This document shows, piece after piece, positions 14,432 through 22,475 of a stretch of DNA of 23,078 bases. The DNA is from Bacillota bacterium (GTDB lineage Bacteria > Bacillota_I > Bacilli_A > Acholeplasmatales > Acholeplasmataceae): assembly GCA_023458995.1 (NCBI GenBank), contig JAEWVV010000166.1, positions 1-23,078 on the forward strand. Reading direction: 5' to 3'. How positions within the stretch are numbered: the stretch's first letter is position 1; every line of letters begins with the position of its first letter. The position numbers and the translations under genes are program-made. The notes under the pieces are model-generated. The model worked only from the letters and a program-made list of their open reading frames with translations. It made no database searches and was not told the DNA's origin.

Positions 14432-14483
14432 ATATCCATCATAATCAAAACATGGATATGCGGCTAAAAACTCATGGTATGAT
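14432..14483 (+). promoter_or_regulatory. Inverted repeat and extended -10 promoter of the cupin gene
   Basis: ATATCCAT (14432-14439) and ATGGATAT (14452-14459) are perfect inverted arms 12 bases apart. An extended -10, TGG-TATGAT (14475-14483), follows, so the right arm covers the -35 position. The layout suits a repressor operator for the cupin gene, or shared control with the divergent SRPBCC gene. Confidence 0.45.
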
Positions 14484-14519
14484 AAAAGTGTGTGAATAAA
14501 ACATTTTGTGGAGGTTATT

Positions 14520-14864
14520 ATGATTGGTCATCTCGATTTGCTACAAGTTAAAGAATTAACAAGTCCTGAAGTTAAACATGCATCGATTAAAGTATTAGTA
14601 TCACCTAAAGAAGGTTGGGAAGGTCATGTGTTACGTGTTCTAGAAGTCCAAGAAAACGGATATACACCTAAACATCAACATCCTTGGTATCACGTGAACT
14701 ACGTGATTGAAGGTGAAGGTGAACTCATGATAGATGGGAAAGTCGAAAGTGTCTCTGCAGGTTCTTATGCCTATATTCCAGGAAATACACTTCACCAGTT
14801 TAAAAACGTAGGCAAGGGTGTCTTTAAGTTTATTTGCATCGTTCCAGAAGAAGGACACAAATAA
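14520..14864 (+). CDS. Small single-domain cupin protein
   Basis: A 114-residue cupin. Motif 1 runs from GYTPKHQHPWYH with metal-ligand candidates H52 and H54; the usual glutamate four residues later is replaced by H58. Motif 2 is IPGNTLHQFKN with H92. Members bind a metal ion and may be small dioxygenases, isomerases or sensor-like proteins; no substrate can be assigned. The ATG at 14520 is chosen because TGGAGG lies six bases before it; an upstream in-frame start at 14508 overlaps that site. Single-gene unit with its own promoter and terminator. Confidence 0.87.
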   Translation: MIGHLDLLQVKELTSPEVKHASIKVLVSPKEGWEGHVLRVLEVQENGYTPKHQHPWYHVNYVIEGEGELMIDGKVESVSAGSYAYIPGNTLHQFKNVGKGVFKFICIVPEEGHK

Positions 14865-14897
14865 TTGACAAAATAAAAAAGGAATTATAGTTTCTAA

Positions 14898-14911
14898 GTG
14901 ACATAAGTCAC
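14898..14911. repeat. Short palindrome between cupin and HAD genes
   Basis: GTGAC-ATAA-GTCAC, perfect five-base arms, some 85 bases before the HAD gene. It has no T-run, so it is more likely an operator than a terminator. Low certainty because of its short length. Confidence 0.3.
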
Positions 14912-14918
14912 CAGATAG

Positions 14919-14948
14919 GATTTCATGATCAAAGGCATGAAATCTTTT
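14919..14948 (+). terminator. Terminator of the cupin gene
   Basis: GATTTCATG (14919-14927), an eight-base loop and CATGAAATC (14936-14944), followed by TTTT. Confidence 0.8.
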
Positions 14949-14995
14949 ATTCTTAATTAAGTTGATTTATCAATGATGAAAAAGGAGCTTTACCA

Positions 14996-15658
14996 ATGAA
15001 GAAATTAGTTCTTTTTGATATGGATGGCACACTGATTGATAGTGATGAACTTGTTTTATTTATCTATGATCAGTTAACTAAGACTTATCCCCCAATAATA
15101 TCATTTGATACACTTGATTTAGGTGATGTTTTTGCTGCTTCATATCCAGATGTCATAAAAGAACTTTATGGTGATTTTAACCAAGAACATTTAGATGAAA
15201 TATATAAGTTAAACCAAACATATAAAAATAAGTATTTGAAACTCTTTCAAGGTGTTCATGAATTACTTGATACATTAAAGAAACAAGACTATCTTCTTGG
15301 ACTCGTGACCTCTGAAATGCGAGAGATTGCAATAAGTGAACTTGAGTCATTAGGGATTTTAGAGTATTTTGAACATATTGTAGCCTTTGATGATGTCAGC
15401 AAGCCAAAACCTGATCCGGAGGGTATTATTAACCATTTAGAATTCTTTAACTGTTCACATGAACAAACAATCTATATCGGTGACCAAAAATCTGATGGGA
15501 TTGCATCAAGTAATGCTAGGGTCATTTCTGTTTTAATGGACTGGAAGTTAAATAAAACAATCGATTATAAAAACTTATTTGATTATGTAGCATGTGATTC
15601 ACACGAACTGATTTCAATCATTAAAGATGTATTTGACGAAAAGAATAAAAAAAGATGA
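14996..15658 (+). CDS. HAD-superfamily phosphatase (phosphoglycolate phosphatase-like)
   Basis: A 220-residue haloacid-dehalogenase-type hydrolase with all four motifs: I, LFDMDGTLID with nucleophile D8 and acid/base D10; II, the LVTSE serine/threonine site; III, the KPKPDP lysine; IV, IYIGDQKSD for magnesium. The helical cap inserted after motif I places it in subclass IA with PGP/beta-phosphoglucomutase-like enzymes. It probably dephosphorylates a small sugar phosphate or 2-phosphoglycolate in the cytosol; specificity cannot be read. AAGGAG precedes the ATG. Its last codons, including the TGA, form the left half of the terminator used by the opposing aldehyde dehydrogenase gene. Confidence 0.9.
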   Translation: MKKLVLFDMDGTLIDSDELVLFIYDQLTKTYPPIISFDTLDLGDVFAASYPDVIKELYGDFNQEHLDEIYKLNQTYKNKYLKLFQGVHELLDTLKKQDYLLGLVTSEMREIAISELESLGILEYFEHIVAFDDVSKPKPDPEGIINHLEFFNCSHEQTIYIGDQKSDGIASSNARVISVLMDWKLNKTIDYKNLFDYVACDSHELISIIKDVFDEKNKKR

Positions 15659-15680
15659 TTTGCTAAAAGCAGATCATCTT
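15652..15680 (-). terminator. Minus-strand terminator of the aldehyde dehydrogenase gene, embedded in the HAD stop
   Basis: A 13-base stem (15652-15664 with 15668-15680, one G-T wobble) around an AAA loop. On the minus strand it runs into seven T in the opposing gene's last codons. On the plus strand no T-run follows, so it works for the leftward transcript. Confidence 0.8.
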
Positions 15681-15692
15681 GAACTTATGATG

Positions 15693-15722
15693 CTTAATCT
15701 GTTAATGATTAAGTATTTTTTT
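15693..15722 (+). terminator. Plus-strand terminator of the HAD gene
   Basis: CTTAATC (15693-15699), seven-base loop, GATTAAG (15707-15713), then TA and seven T (15716-15722) that overlap the aldehyde dehydrogenase stop codon. Confidence 0.75.
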
Positions 15723-17073
15723 ATTTAAGTATTTTTCTTACTAACCTTTCTTTCTTCTTAGAATAAGGAGGATAAGTAATTGGTAAATCCAACCAAGTGC
15801 TTCGCTTGATATAGCCTTTCATGTGAGAGAACAAGATAAACGAAAACTTACCATGATAAGATCCTATACCAGAAGGACCGATACCTCCAAAAGGTAGATA
15901 TGGATTACTTACATGCATTAACGTATCATTGATAGCTCCTCCACCAAAGGAAAGTGAATTCCAAATCTTGTTTTGAGTTTCCTTATCTTTGGAAAATAAA
16001 TAGAGAGCAAGTGGTTTCTCTTTTGTTTTTAAGATGGTTATGAGTTCATCGATGGAATCGAAAGATAATACAGGTAGAATCGGACCAAAAATTTCTTCTT
16101 TCATGACAGGATCATCCCATGTCACATCTTTTAGAATTGTTGGACTAATAAACTTATCATCTTTATTAACAACGTTCTTATGAACTGTTTTTGTGTGATC
16201 AATCAGTTTAATTAAACGATTAAAATGTCTTTCGTTAATGATACGACCAAAGTCATCATGATGTGCATACATGGTTTGAATGACTTGATTGAGTTCATTT
16301 ATGAATTGATCATGAACGGTTTTATCAACATAGATATAATCAGGAGCAATACACGTTTGACCAGCATTAATGAATTTACCGAAAGCAATACGTCTAGCAG
16401 TCACTTTTAGATTCGCAGTTTTATCAATAATCGTAGGGCTTTTACCACCAAGTTCTAAAGTAACTGGTGTTAATGTCTTACTTGCCTTTTCATAAACGAT
16501 TTGTCCAACACGTGTACTACCTGTAAAAAAGATATGATCATAAGCATAAGATAGAAGTTCACTTGTGATTTCTTGATCACCAGTAAATACATGAATGATT
16601 GATGGGTCAAAATGGTTGTTGATCAGATCAACTAAAACTTTTTCTGTTTCTTTAGCAAACTCAGATGGCTTAATGATCACTGTATTACCAGCAGCAATCG
16701 CACCAATTAATGGCTCTATAACAAGCTGAAAAGGATAATTGTATGGACCGATAATGAGTACTGTTCCTTTTGGTTCAGCAACGATATAAGATGAAGTATT
16801 GAGTTGATAGATTGGTGTTTTAACACGTTTAGGTTTCATCCATTTTTCAAGGCTTTTAAGTGTTTTAGAAATGGAATGAAGACAAAAACCAATCTCAGTC
16901 GTATAAGCTTCAAAACTTGATTTATTTAAATCTTTTTTGAGTGCATCTAAAATGTTTTGTTCATTTTCAATGATTAATGCTTTTAGTTTTTTAAGTTGTT
17001 CAATACGAAAGCTGTATAATTTGGTTTGATCAGTTAAAAAAAATGCTTTTTGTTTTTCAATCACTTGGTTCAT
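15721..17073 (-). CDS. Aldehyde dehydrogenase, class-3 / fatty-aldehyde type
   Basis: A 450-residue NAD(P)-dependent aldehyde dehydrogenase. The short length and the pattern GPYNYPFQL, FTGSTRVGQIVYEKA, VTLELGGKSP (general-base Glu) and GQTCIAPDY (nucleophile Cys), followed by EEIFGPILPV and PFGGIGPSGIGSYHGK, place it in the ALDH3-like group, many of which oxidise medium- and long-chain aldehydes. No membrane anchor is obvious; the tail is strongly basic (SKKKERLVRK). The ATG at 17073 is preferred to in-frame starts at 17094 and 17088, because the extended -10 at 17095-17103 puts the transcript start near 17088 and GGAG (17083-17086) serves the 17073 start. It could oxidise the product of the LuxE/LuxC-type reductase 11 kb away (inference only). 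Confidence 0.92.
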   Translation of the reverse strand: MNQVIEKQKAFFLTDQTKLYSFRIEQLKKLKALIIENEQNILDALKKDLNKSSFEAYTTEIGFCLHSISKTLKSLEKWMKPKRVKTPIYQLNTSSYIVAEPKGTVLIIGPYNYPFQLVIEPLIGAIAAGNTVIIKPSEFAKETEKVLVDLINNHFDPSIIHVFTGDQEITSELLSYAYDHIFFTGSTRVGQIVYEKASKTLTPVTLELGGKSPTIIDKTANLKVTARRIAFGKFINAGQTCIAPDYIYVDKTVHDQFINELNQVIQTMYAHHDDFGRIINERHFNRLIKLIDHTKTVHKNVVNKDDKFISPTILKDVTWDDPVMKEEIFGPILPVLSFDSIDELITILKTKEKPLALYLFSKDKETQNKIWNSLSFGGGAINDTLMHVSNPYLPFGGIGPSGIGSYHGKFSFILFSHMKGYIKRSTWLDLPITYPPYSKKKERLVRKILK

Positions 17074-17094
17074 AAGTTCACGCTCCATATCCAC

Positions 17095-17103
17095 ATTATA
17101 GCA
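17095..17103 (-). promoter_or_regulatory. Extended -10 promoter of the aldehyde dehydrogenase gene
   Basis: Read on the minus strand: TGC-TATAAT. No clear -35. The predicted transcript start lies downstream of the longest possible reading frame start, which decides the gene's start at 17073. Confidence 0.6.
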
Positions 17104-17136
17104 TTATTTATAAATGATAATTTGATTGAAGACCCG

Positions 17137-17145
17137 TGATATAAT
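17137..17145 (+). promoter_or_regulatory. Extended -10 promoter of the flavoprotein gene
   Basis: TGA-TATAAT, 15 bases before the ATG at 17161, with a weak GGTGAG ribosome site between. No good -35 at the right distance. The leader must be very short. Confidence 0.55.
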
Positions 17146-17160
17146 GATTTTGGTGAGAAT

Positions 17161-18366
17161 ATGAATAAAGTCATAATTATTGGCGGTGGAGCAAGCGGTT
17201 TAATGGCAGCTCTAGCGTGTAACAAAGAGGGTAGTGAAGTAATAATCTTAGAGAGAAATAATAAGTTAGGTAAAAAAATACTTGCGACAGGCAATGGCCG
17301 TTGCAATTTTACCAATGTCGACGCAACAGAACTTCATTATAATCAACCCTATTTTGTTAAACCTGTCTTTGAACAAATGAGTCCTAAAAAGACTTTATCA
17401 TATTTTGAAGAATTAGGTATTATTCCAAAAGTCGAAGCTGAAGGTAAAACATATCCATTATCTGAACAAGCATCATCAATAGTTGATGTTCTCGTTTATG
17501 AAATCATGAGATTAGGTATCAAAGTCGTTTATGAAGCTAAAGTGGTTCAACTTGAAAAGAATCAAACATTTAAAGTCACTCTAGAAGATCAAACGTTTTA
17601 TGAAGCTGATAAAGTTATTCTTGCTACAGGTGGTATGGCAATGCCTAAAAGCGGTAGTGATGGAATCGGTTATCAACTCGCGATGTCTTTAGGTCATCAA
17701 ATGACACAAATCTTTCCAGCTCTTGTCAAATTGGAATTAGAAAGTCCCCATTTAAAGGCGCTAGATGGAGTTAAATTTCCAGGAACAGTTGAACTTATCC
17801 ATGATGGAGTATCGATACAATCTGAGTTTGGCGATGTCCTTTTTACACGCTATGGAATCAGTGGACCAACCATTCTTCAAATAAGCAGAAAAGCGAATGC
17901 GCTCCTACAAGAAAATAAACAAGTCTATATTAAAGTTTGCTTAGTCAATGGACCGGACAAAAGAGAAGTAGCAAGACGTTTTAGTCAACTATCAGATAAA
18001 GAAGTTGAAATGAGTTTAATCGGTCTCATTAATAAAAGAATCATTCACCCCCTACTCAAAGAACTGAATATTGAACCGCATTTAATTATTAAACAGCTTA
18101 CTAAAGATAAACTAAATCAACTGATCAATATACTTTTTGATTGGAGATTTAAGGTTATTGGCTCAAAAGATTTTGATGATGCACAAGTGACTGCTGGTGG
18201 TATTGTTACGAGTGATGTTAATCCTCAAACACTTGAATCCAAGAAGGTTAAAGGACTCTATTTTTGCGGAGAGATTCTTGATATTGATGGATTGTGTGGA
18301 GGGTATAATTTACAATGGGCATGGTCAAGTGGCTACATTAGTGGAAAATACGCTGGTAAATCTTAA
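17161..18366 (+). CDS. BaiN/HI0933-family FAD-dependent oxidoreductase
   Basis: A 401-residue flavoprotein of the HI0933/YhiN group (often labelled aminoacetone oxidase family or BaiN/RdsA family). N-terminal FAD-binding GGGASG (8-13) with IILERNNKLGKKIL, the family hallmark ATGNGRCNFTN, the middle motif ILATGGMAMPKSGSDG, and the C-terminal FCGEILDIDGLCGGYNLQWA are all intact, and the length is typical. The cytoplasmic reaction is poorly known in this family; one relative reduces bile-acid intermediates, but that function should not be carried over. Own promoter and terminator, so a single-gene unit. Confidence 0.9.
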   Translation: MNKVIIIGGGASGLMAALACNKEGSEVIILERNNKLGKKILATGNGRCNFTNVDATELHYNQPYFVKPVFEQMSPKKTLSYFEELGIIPKVEAEGKTYPLSEQASSIVDVLVYEIMRLGIKVVYEAKVVQLEKNQTFKVTLEDQTFYEADKVILATGGMAMPKSGSDGIGYQLAMSLGHQMTQIFPALVKLELESPHLKALDGVKFPGTVELIHDGVSIQSEFGDVLFTRYGISGPTILQISRKANALLQENKQVYIKVCLVNGPDKREVARRFSQLSDKEVEMSLIGLINKRIIHPLLKELNIEPHLIIKQLTKDKLNQLINILFDWRFKVIGSKDFDDAQVTAGGIVTSDVNPQTLESKKVKGLYFCGEILDIDGLCGGYNLQWAWSSGYISGKYAGKS

Positions 18367-18386
18367 AATATAATGAATTTATTTAT

Positions 18387-18414
18387 AAAGAAGGTAAAAA
18401 AAGCCTTCTTTTTT
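18387..18414 (+). terminator. Terminator of the flavoprotein gene
   Basis: AAAGAAGG (18387-18394), A-rich nine-base loop, CCTTCTTT (18404-18411) running into further T. Confidence 0.85.
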
Positions 18415-18466
18415 GTTGAATTAAGAAAAACGTAAGAAAAATACGATAATTTAATAAATATGACTA

Positions 18467-18475
18467 TGCTACAAT
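18467..18475 (+). promoter_or_regulatory. Extended -10 promoter of the diguanylate cyclase gene
   Basis: TGC-TACAAT, no clear -35, about 33 bases before the ATG; GGAGG sits directly before the start. Confidence 0.5.
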
Positions 18476-18507
18476 GATGATAATAGGGGAGGACGGAGGT
18501 TTACCGT

Positions 18508-20556
18508 ATGGATGACTTTGTCAAAAATCTCACACAAAATGAAGAAGACTATAAACGTTACATCGAATACCAACAGCTGATTAATGGCATGGACATCGCC
18601 ATGTGGAGATCAGATTTAAGAACAGAAGTTTTAACTCCTTTTTTTGGTTTGGAACAACTCATAGGTTTAGTTGATATGAAATCACTCTCTACAAAAGGCT
18701 ATTGGATGAATCTATGGCATCCGGATGATCGCGTGATGATCAAGAATAAAATTAGTGATGCCATTAAGCATAATCTAAAAGAAACTAGCGTGATTAATCG
18801 GCTCAAACATACTGATGGCCATTATATATGGATCTATACAAAAACAACGATTGAATATGACGAAAAAGGTGCTAAATCTTTATTAGGGATTAGTATCAAC
18901 ATTGATAAACTCAATCAAATGTTACAAAAACTTAATGTTGAAAAGGAAAAATATCAAATTTTTATTAAAACAACCCGTGCAGCAACTTGGGTATGGAACA
19001 TCGTTACAGATGATACCGTATTTGATGACAGATGGGCAGAGATGGTTGGTTATACGCTTGATGAACTAAGACCACTCAATATTAAAACATGGGAAAGACT
19101 TGTTCACCCCGATGATTTAAAAGAAACGTATGAAGTGATCCAAGAAGTCATTGATAGAAAAACAGATTATTATTTAACAGAATATAGAATGCGTCATAAA
19201 AATGGTTACGATGTTTGGATTAGTGACCGAGGAAAAATTGTGTCATGGTGTGATGATGGTAGTCCTAAGGAAATGGTTGGGATTCATCTTGACATTAGTA
19301 AATGGAAGAATCTTGAAAATGCTCTATACAAAAGTGAAAAATATTACCGGTTTTTAATTGAAAGCAGCTATGATATTATTTATACATTGGAATCTGAGGG
19401 ATACATCACATTTGTTTCAGATGCATGGCAAAGACAACTACAACATGATATTAAAGATACATTAAAAACAAATATTAACACATTTATTCATCCAGAAGAT
19501 CTTTCCAGATTGGAAGAGTTTTTTGTCCACATTCAACAAACAGGGGAACATGTTGCGATTGAAGAATTTAGAATAAGAACACATGATGGACAGTACCGTT
19601 GGTATAACACAAATGCATCAACCATGACGGATGATAAGGGAAATATTACAGGCTATGTTGGTACAGCAAGGGATATCACAGGACGAAAACTTCTCCAAGA
19701 CCAATTATCACTTGAAAGAGATTTATTTAAAAAAACTCTTTTATCAGTCGGAGATGCGATTATTTCAACCGATAAATTAGGACATATTGTGATTATGAAC
19801 CGAAATGCAGAAAAGCTTCTCGCTTATGAAGAAAAAGATGCACAAGGAAAAAAACTTTGGGATGTCATGAAACTCTATTTTGAAGATTCAAATACGAGTA
19901 TTGCACATTCAATGGAAACGATGATTACAACAACAGAAGCACTCTATATCAATATGGCTACACTTTTAAATCAAAAAGGAAAACAAGTACAAATTGAACT
20001 CAGTGTTGCACCTATTCAAGATGCTAAACAAGTTCATGAAGGTGTAGTTATCATTTTTAGAGATATATCAGAGAAACTTAGAAAACAAAAAGAAATCGAA
20101 TTTTTAAGTTATCATGATTATTTAACAGGTTTGTATAATAGACGTTACATGGACCAAGTCATTCAGGATTTAGATAAAGACAGATACTTACCTCTTGGAA
20201 TAATGATTCTGGATGTTAATGATTTAAAAGAAATGAATGATGAAAATGGACATCAGGCAGGTGATGATCTACTTAAAAAGATTAGTAGAATTATCGAAAA
20301 TCACATTGAATCTAAGGATATCTTAGGTCGTATTGGTGGAGATGAGTTTTTAGTGCTCATACCTAATACATCAGAGATAGATATGTATGAAATTAAGCAT
20401 CGGTTAATCAATGCATTTGAAAAAGAAACACTACGCGGCAAACAAATCACAGTTGCTTTAGGTTATGCGATTAAAACAGATGTAGATGCTGATATCTATG
20501 ATGTCATGAAAAATGCAGATGACTTTATGTACGACGATAAAGAAAATAGATCATAA
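18508..20556 (+). CDS. Four-PAS sensor diguanylate cyclase (GGDEF)
   Basis: A 682-residue cytoplasmic sensor enzyme that should make cyclic di-GMP from two GTP. Four PAS domains in a row: about 24-135 (HPDDR at 71-75), 148-265 (HPDDLK at 200-205), 276-392 (HPEDLSR) and 402-522. The first three are of the PAS_3 type with a PAC tail. Short helices join them. The GGDEF domain occupies 530-682 with YHDYLTGLYNRR, the metal site LDVNDLKEMNDENGH and an intact GGDEF at 610-614. The inhibitory RxxD site five residues before it is ESKD (601-604): the arginine is a glutamate, so product feedback inhibition is probably absent. No membrane segment is seen, so the signals are internal or gaseous/redox, with unknown cofactors. 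The opposing activity could be the EAL protein at 316-1968. Confidence 0.95.
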   Translation: MDDFVKNLTQNEEDYKRYIEYQQLINGMDIAMWRSDLRTEVLTPFFGLEQLIGLVDMKSLSTKGYWMNLWHPDDRVMIKNKISDAIKHNLKETSVINRLKHTDGHYIWIYTKTTIEYDEKGAKSLLGISINIDKLNQMLQKLNVEKEKYQIFIKTTRAATWVWNIVTDDTVFDDRWAEMVGYTLDELRPLNIKTWERLVHPDDLKETYEVIQEVIDRKTDYYLTEYRMRHKNGYDVWISDRGKIVSWCDDGSPKEMVGIHLDISKWKNLENALYKSEKYYRFLIESSYDIIYTLESEGYITFVSDAWQRQLQHDIKDTLKTNINTFIHPEDLSRLEEFFVHIQQTGEHVAIEEFRIRTHDGQYRWYNTNASTMTDDKGNITGYVGTARDITGRKLLQDQLSLERDLFKKTLLSVGDAIISTDKLGHIVIMNRNAEKLLAYEEKDAQGKKLWDVMKLYFEDSNTSIAHSMETMITTTEALYINMATLLNQKGKQVQIELSVAPIQDAKQVHEGVVIIFRDISEKLRKQKEIEFLSYHDYLTGLYNRRYMDQVIQDLDKDRYLPLGIMILDVNDLKEMNDENGHQAGDDLLKKISRIIENHIESKDILGRIGGDEFLVLIPNTSEIDMYEIKHRLINAFEKETLRGKQITVALGYAIKTDVDADIYDVMKNADDFMYDDKENRS

Positions 20557-20574
20557 CAAAAAATAACAAAAAAT

Positions 20575-20599
20575 AGGGATATCGAGCATCCCTCTTTTT
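20575..20599 (+). terminator. Terminator of the diguanylate cyclase gene, overlapping the next promoter
   Basis: AGGGAT (20575-20580), seven-base loop, ATCCCT (20588-20593), then CTTTTT. It occupies the -35 region of the MFS gene promoter. Confidence 0.8.
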
Positions 20600-20600
20600 A

Positions 20601-20609
20601 TGCTATAAT
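20601..20609 (+). promoter_or_regulatory. Extended -10 promoter of the MFS gene
   Basis: TGC-TATAAT directly after the T-run of the preceding terminator. The transcript start would fall near 20616, which excludes the ATG at 20615 as start codon. Confidence 0.6.
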
Positions 20610-20632
20610 GGTGAATGTTTGGGGGTCACATC

Positions 20633-21817
20633 ATGAAGCTAAAATCATTTCTTTTACTCGTTGTTATTTACATTACATTTATCGCACTCGGACTACCCGA
20701 TGCCCTCTTAGGTTCTGCTTGGAGTTTAATTCGAGTAGACTTGAATACATCTTTAGAAACACTTGGGATTATGACAGTCGCTGTCTATATTTTCTCTGTA
20801 TTATCAACATTTAATGCGCCAAGACTCTTACGATGGTTTGAAACAAAGTGGATTACAGCAGTATCGGTTTTATTCACTGGACTTGCTTTAATTTCAATTA
20901 GCCAAGTCAATGAGTTTTATCAAATGCTTTTCTTTGCTCTACCTTTAGGTATTGGAGCTGGTGCAATCGATGTCTCGCTTAACCATTATTTAGCAACGCA
21001 TTATCAAGCAAAACATATGAATTACCTACATTCATTCTACGGTGTTGGTGTCACGTTAGGACCAACGGTTATGGCGTATACATTAAACCTTAATGAATGG
21101 CGTCTTGGTTATATTATTGTTGGTTGTATTTTGTTCGTTATTTCAGTCATGATTTTTACATCGTTTAAGCTTTGGCATAAAGAAAATCATGAGGAAAGAC
21201 AAGAAACACACAGAACAGTCACACTAAAAGAGATTTTAAAGACAAAAGGTGCACTCGAAAGTATTGTCATCTTCTTGATCTATGTACATATCGAGTCATT
21301 AGGTGGTGTTTGGATTGCAAGTTATTTCTTTATTGAAAAAGAAGTCAGTTATGCAACAGCAGCTCTTTTTACAACAACTTTCTATCTCGCACTTACGGTT
21401 GGTAGATTAGTCAGTGGATTTGTATCTGGGAAAGTCGCACCGAACATTTTAGTGCGTATTGGTCAAGCGTTGATGCTTCTAGCTGGGATATTGATGTTTT
21501 TAAGATTTGATCAAATATGGATATACTTTATCATTGTCTTTATTTTTGGTTTTGGAGCTGGTCCAATTTATCCAAACATGATGTTTATGAATGCACTCGT
21601 ATTTGATAAACATAAACTATCAAAGATCATAAGTTTACAAATGGGAATTGGATATGTCGGTTTTGGATTATTAACCCCACTCGCAGGATTATTCTTCGGA
21701 CAAGTTTCAATCTTTTTCTATCCAATATGGATTATTGTGATGAGTGCTATTTTAATATTATTCACCATAACTTACCGAAAACATACAAACCATTTATCTG
21801 AAGAATCCATTGTTTAA
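20633..21817 (+). CDS. MFS permease, fucose-permease (FHS)-like
   Basis: A 394-residue transporter with about twelve membrane helices split by a charged central loop (KLWHKENHEERQETHRT) between helices 6 and 7. The opening LGLPDALLGSAWSLIR and the mid-protein GIGAGAIDVSLNHYLA, then YLHSFYGVGVTLGP, are typical of the sugar/fucose-permease-like branch of the major facilitator superfamily, usually proton-driven importers. The substrate is not known; a sugar or sugar acid is possible but no catabolic gene adjoins it. The ATG at 20633 follows GGGGGT and lies after the predicted transcript start. Confidence 0.88.
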   Translation: MKLKSFLLLVVIYITFIALGLPDALLGSAWSLIRVDLNTSLETLGIMTVAVYIFSVLSTFNAPRLLRWFETKWITAVSVLFTGLALISISQVNEFYQMLFFALPLGIGAGAIDVSLNHYLATHYQAKHMNYLHSFYGVGVTLGPTVMAYTLNLNEWRLGYIIVGCILFVISVMIFTSFKLWHKENHEERQETHRTVTLKEILKTKGALESIVIFLIYVHIESLGGVWIASYFFIEKEVSYATAALFTTTFYLALTVGRLVSGFVSGKVAPNILVRIGQALMLLAGILMFLRFDQIWIYFIIVFIFGFGAGPIYPNMMFMNALVFDKHKLSKIISLQMGIGYVGFGLLTPLAGLFFGQVSIFFYPIWIIVMSAILILFTITYRKHTNHLSEESIV

Positions 21818-21822
21818 AAATG

Positions 21823-21846
21823 AAAGCACCCAGGTGAGGGTGCTTT
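21823..21846. terminator. Bidirectional terminator between convergent genes
   Basis: AAAGCACCC (21823-21831), six-base loop, GGGTGCTTT (21838-21846). T-rich sequence follows on both strands. The minus-strand gene's stop codon overlaps its edge. Confidence 0.85.
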
Positions 21847-22357
21847 ATTCTATAGGTTCGAGATTTTGAAGATGTATCACATATTTTTTGTTGTTCATAT
21901 CTTGAATAAGTGCTGCATGTCCATGATGGATATGAAGGATTTGATAATGGTTATTTAATTCAATTTCATTTAACTCTTTGATGGGGTAACATACTTTTCC
22001 TTCGATGAAACTGATGAATCTAACAGGAATGAGTTTGTTTTTTGTGAGATATGCTCGATTAAGTGTTAATAAGGAGAATAATGTCTTTTTCTTGAAGTAC
22101 GATGGATAATCCAGTTTGTGTTCAAGTGAGATAACTTTAAACTTTTTGCACATGATTGCTTGGTAGCGACTTTTAATATGCTTGATTGTATAATATGAAA
22201 AGCCTATAGAGCCTACAATGAGTAGAATAATACTTTCAGATAAAATATCTTGATACAGTGTAGAAGATAGAGTGAATAGAAGAACTAATGTAAGTTCCAC
22301 CACGATATAAAGCAAAATGGAAATACTGTAATCACGTCTTAACTTTTCAATGACCAT
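21845..22357 (-). CDS. Two-helix membrane protein of unknown function
   Basis: A protein of about 170 residues that I do not recognise. Two hydrophobic helices near the N-terminus (about 13-31 and 38-57) are followed by a basic stretch (KHIKSRYQAIMCKKFK) and a ~100-residue soluble, probably cytoplasmic part rich in beta-prone residues, with LTLNRAYLTKNKLIPVRFIS and a histidine-rich QILHIHHGHAALIQ. The architecture recalls small membrane proteins with a regulatory or PH-like domain, but no family is assigned. AAGGAG lies nine bases before the ATG at 22357; a GTG at 22360 is an alternative start. Confidence 0.7.
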   Translation of the reverse strand: MVIEKLRRDYSISILLYIVVELTLVLLFTLSSTLYQDILSESIILLIVGSIGFSYYTIKHIKSRYQAIMCKKFKVISLEHKLDYPSYFKKKTLFSLLTLNRAYLTKNKLIPVRFISFIEGKVCYPIKELNEIELNNHYQILHIHHGHAALIQDMNNKKYVIHLQNLEPIE

Positions 22358-22447
22358 CACGATCAACTCCTTCTACAAGTAATACGTCAATAAAGACGAA
22401 TTTATTGGTGAAAATGTATTTCATACACAAAGACAAATAAAAAAAAC

Positions 22448-22453
22448 TATAAT
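22448..22453 (+). promoter_or_regulatory. -10 element before the T8-interrupted membrane gene
   Basis: TATAAT about 10 bases before the ribosome site AAAGGA (22461-22466); -35 not convincing. Confidence 0.45.
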
Positions 22454-22475
22454 GAATACAAAAGGATGTGAAATT

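Noticed and set aside
15656..15658. TGA read as tryptophan (Mycoplasma-type code)
   Set aside because: TGG encodes Trp throughout, and TGA ends the HAD protein within a terminator hairpin, so TGA is a stop here.
17070..17315. Minus-strand open frame across the start of the flavoprotein gene
   Set aside because: It is antisense to the conserved FAD motif and overlaps the promoters of both flanking genes.
20608..20814. Plus-strand open frame overlapping the MFS start
   Set aside because: Out of frame with the MFS gene, begins upstream of the expected transcript start, no family resemblance.
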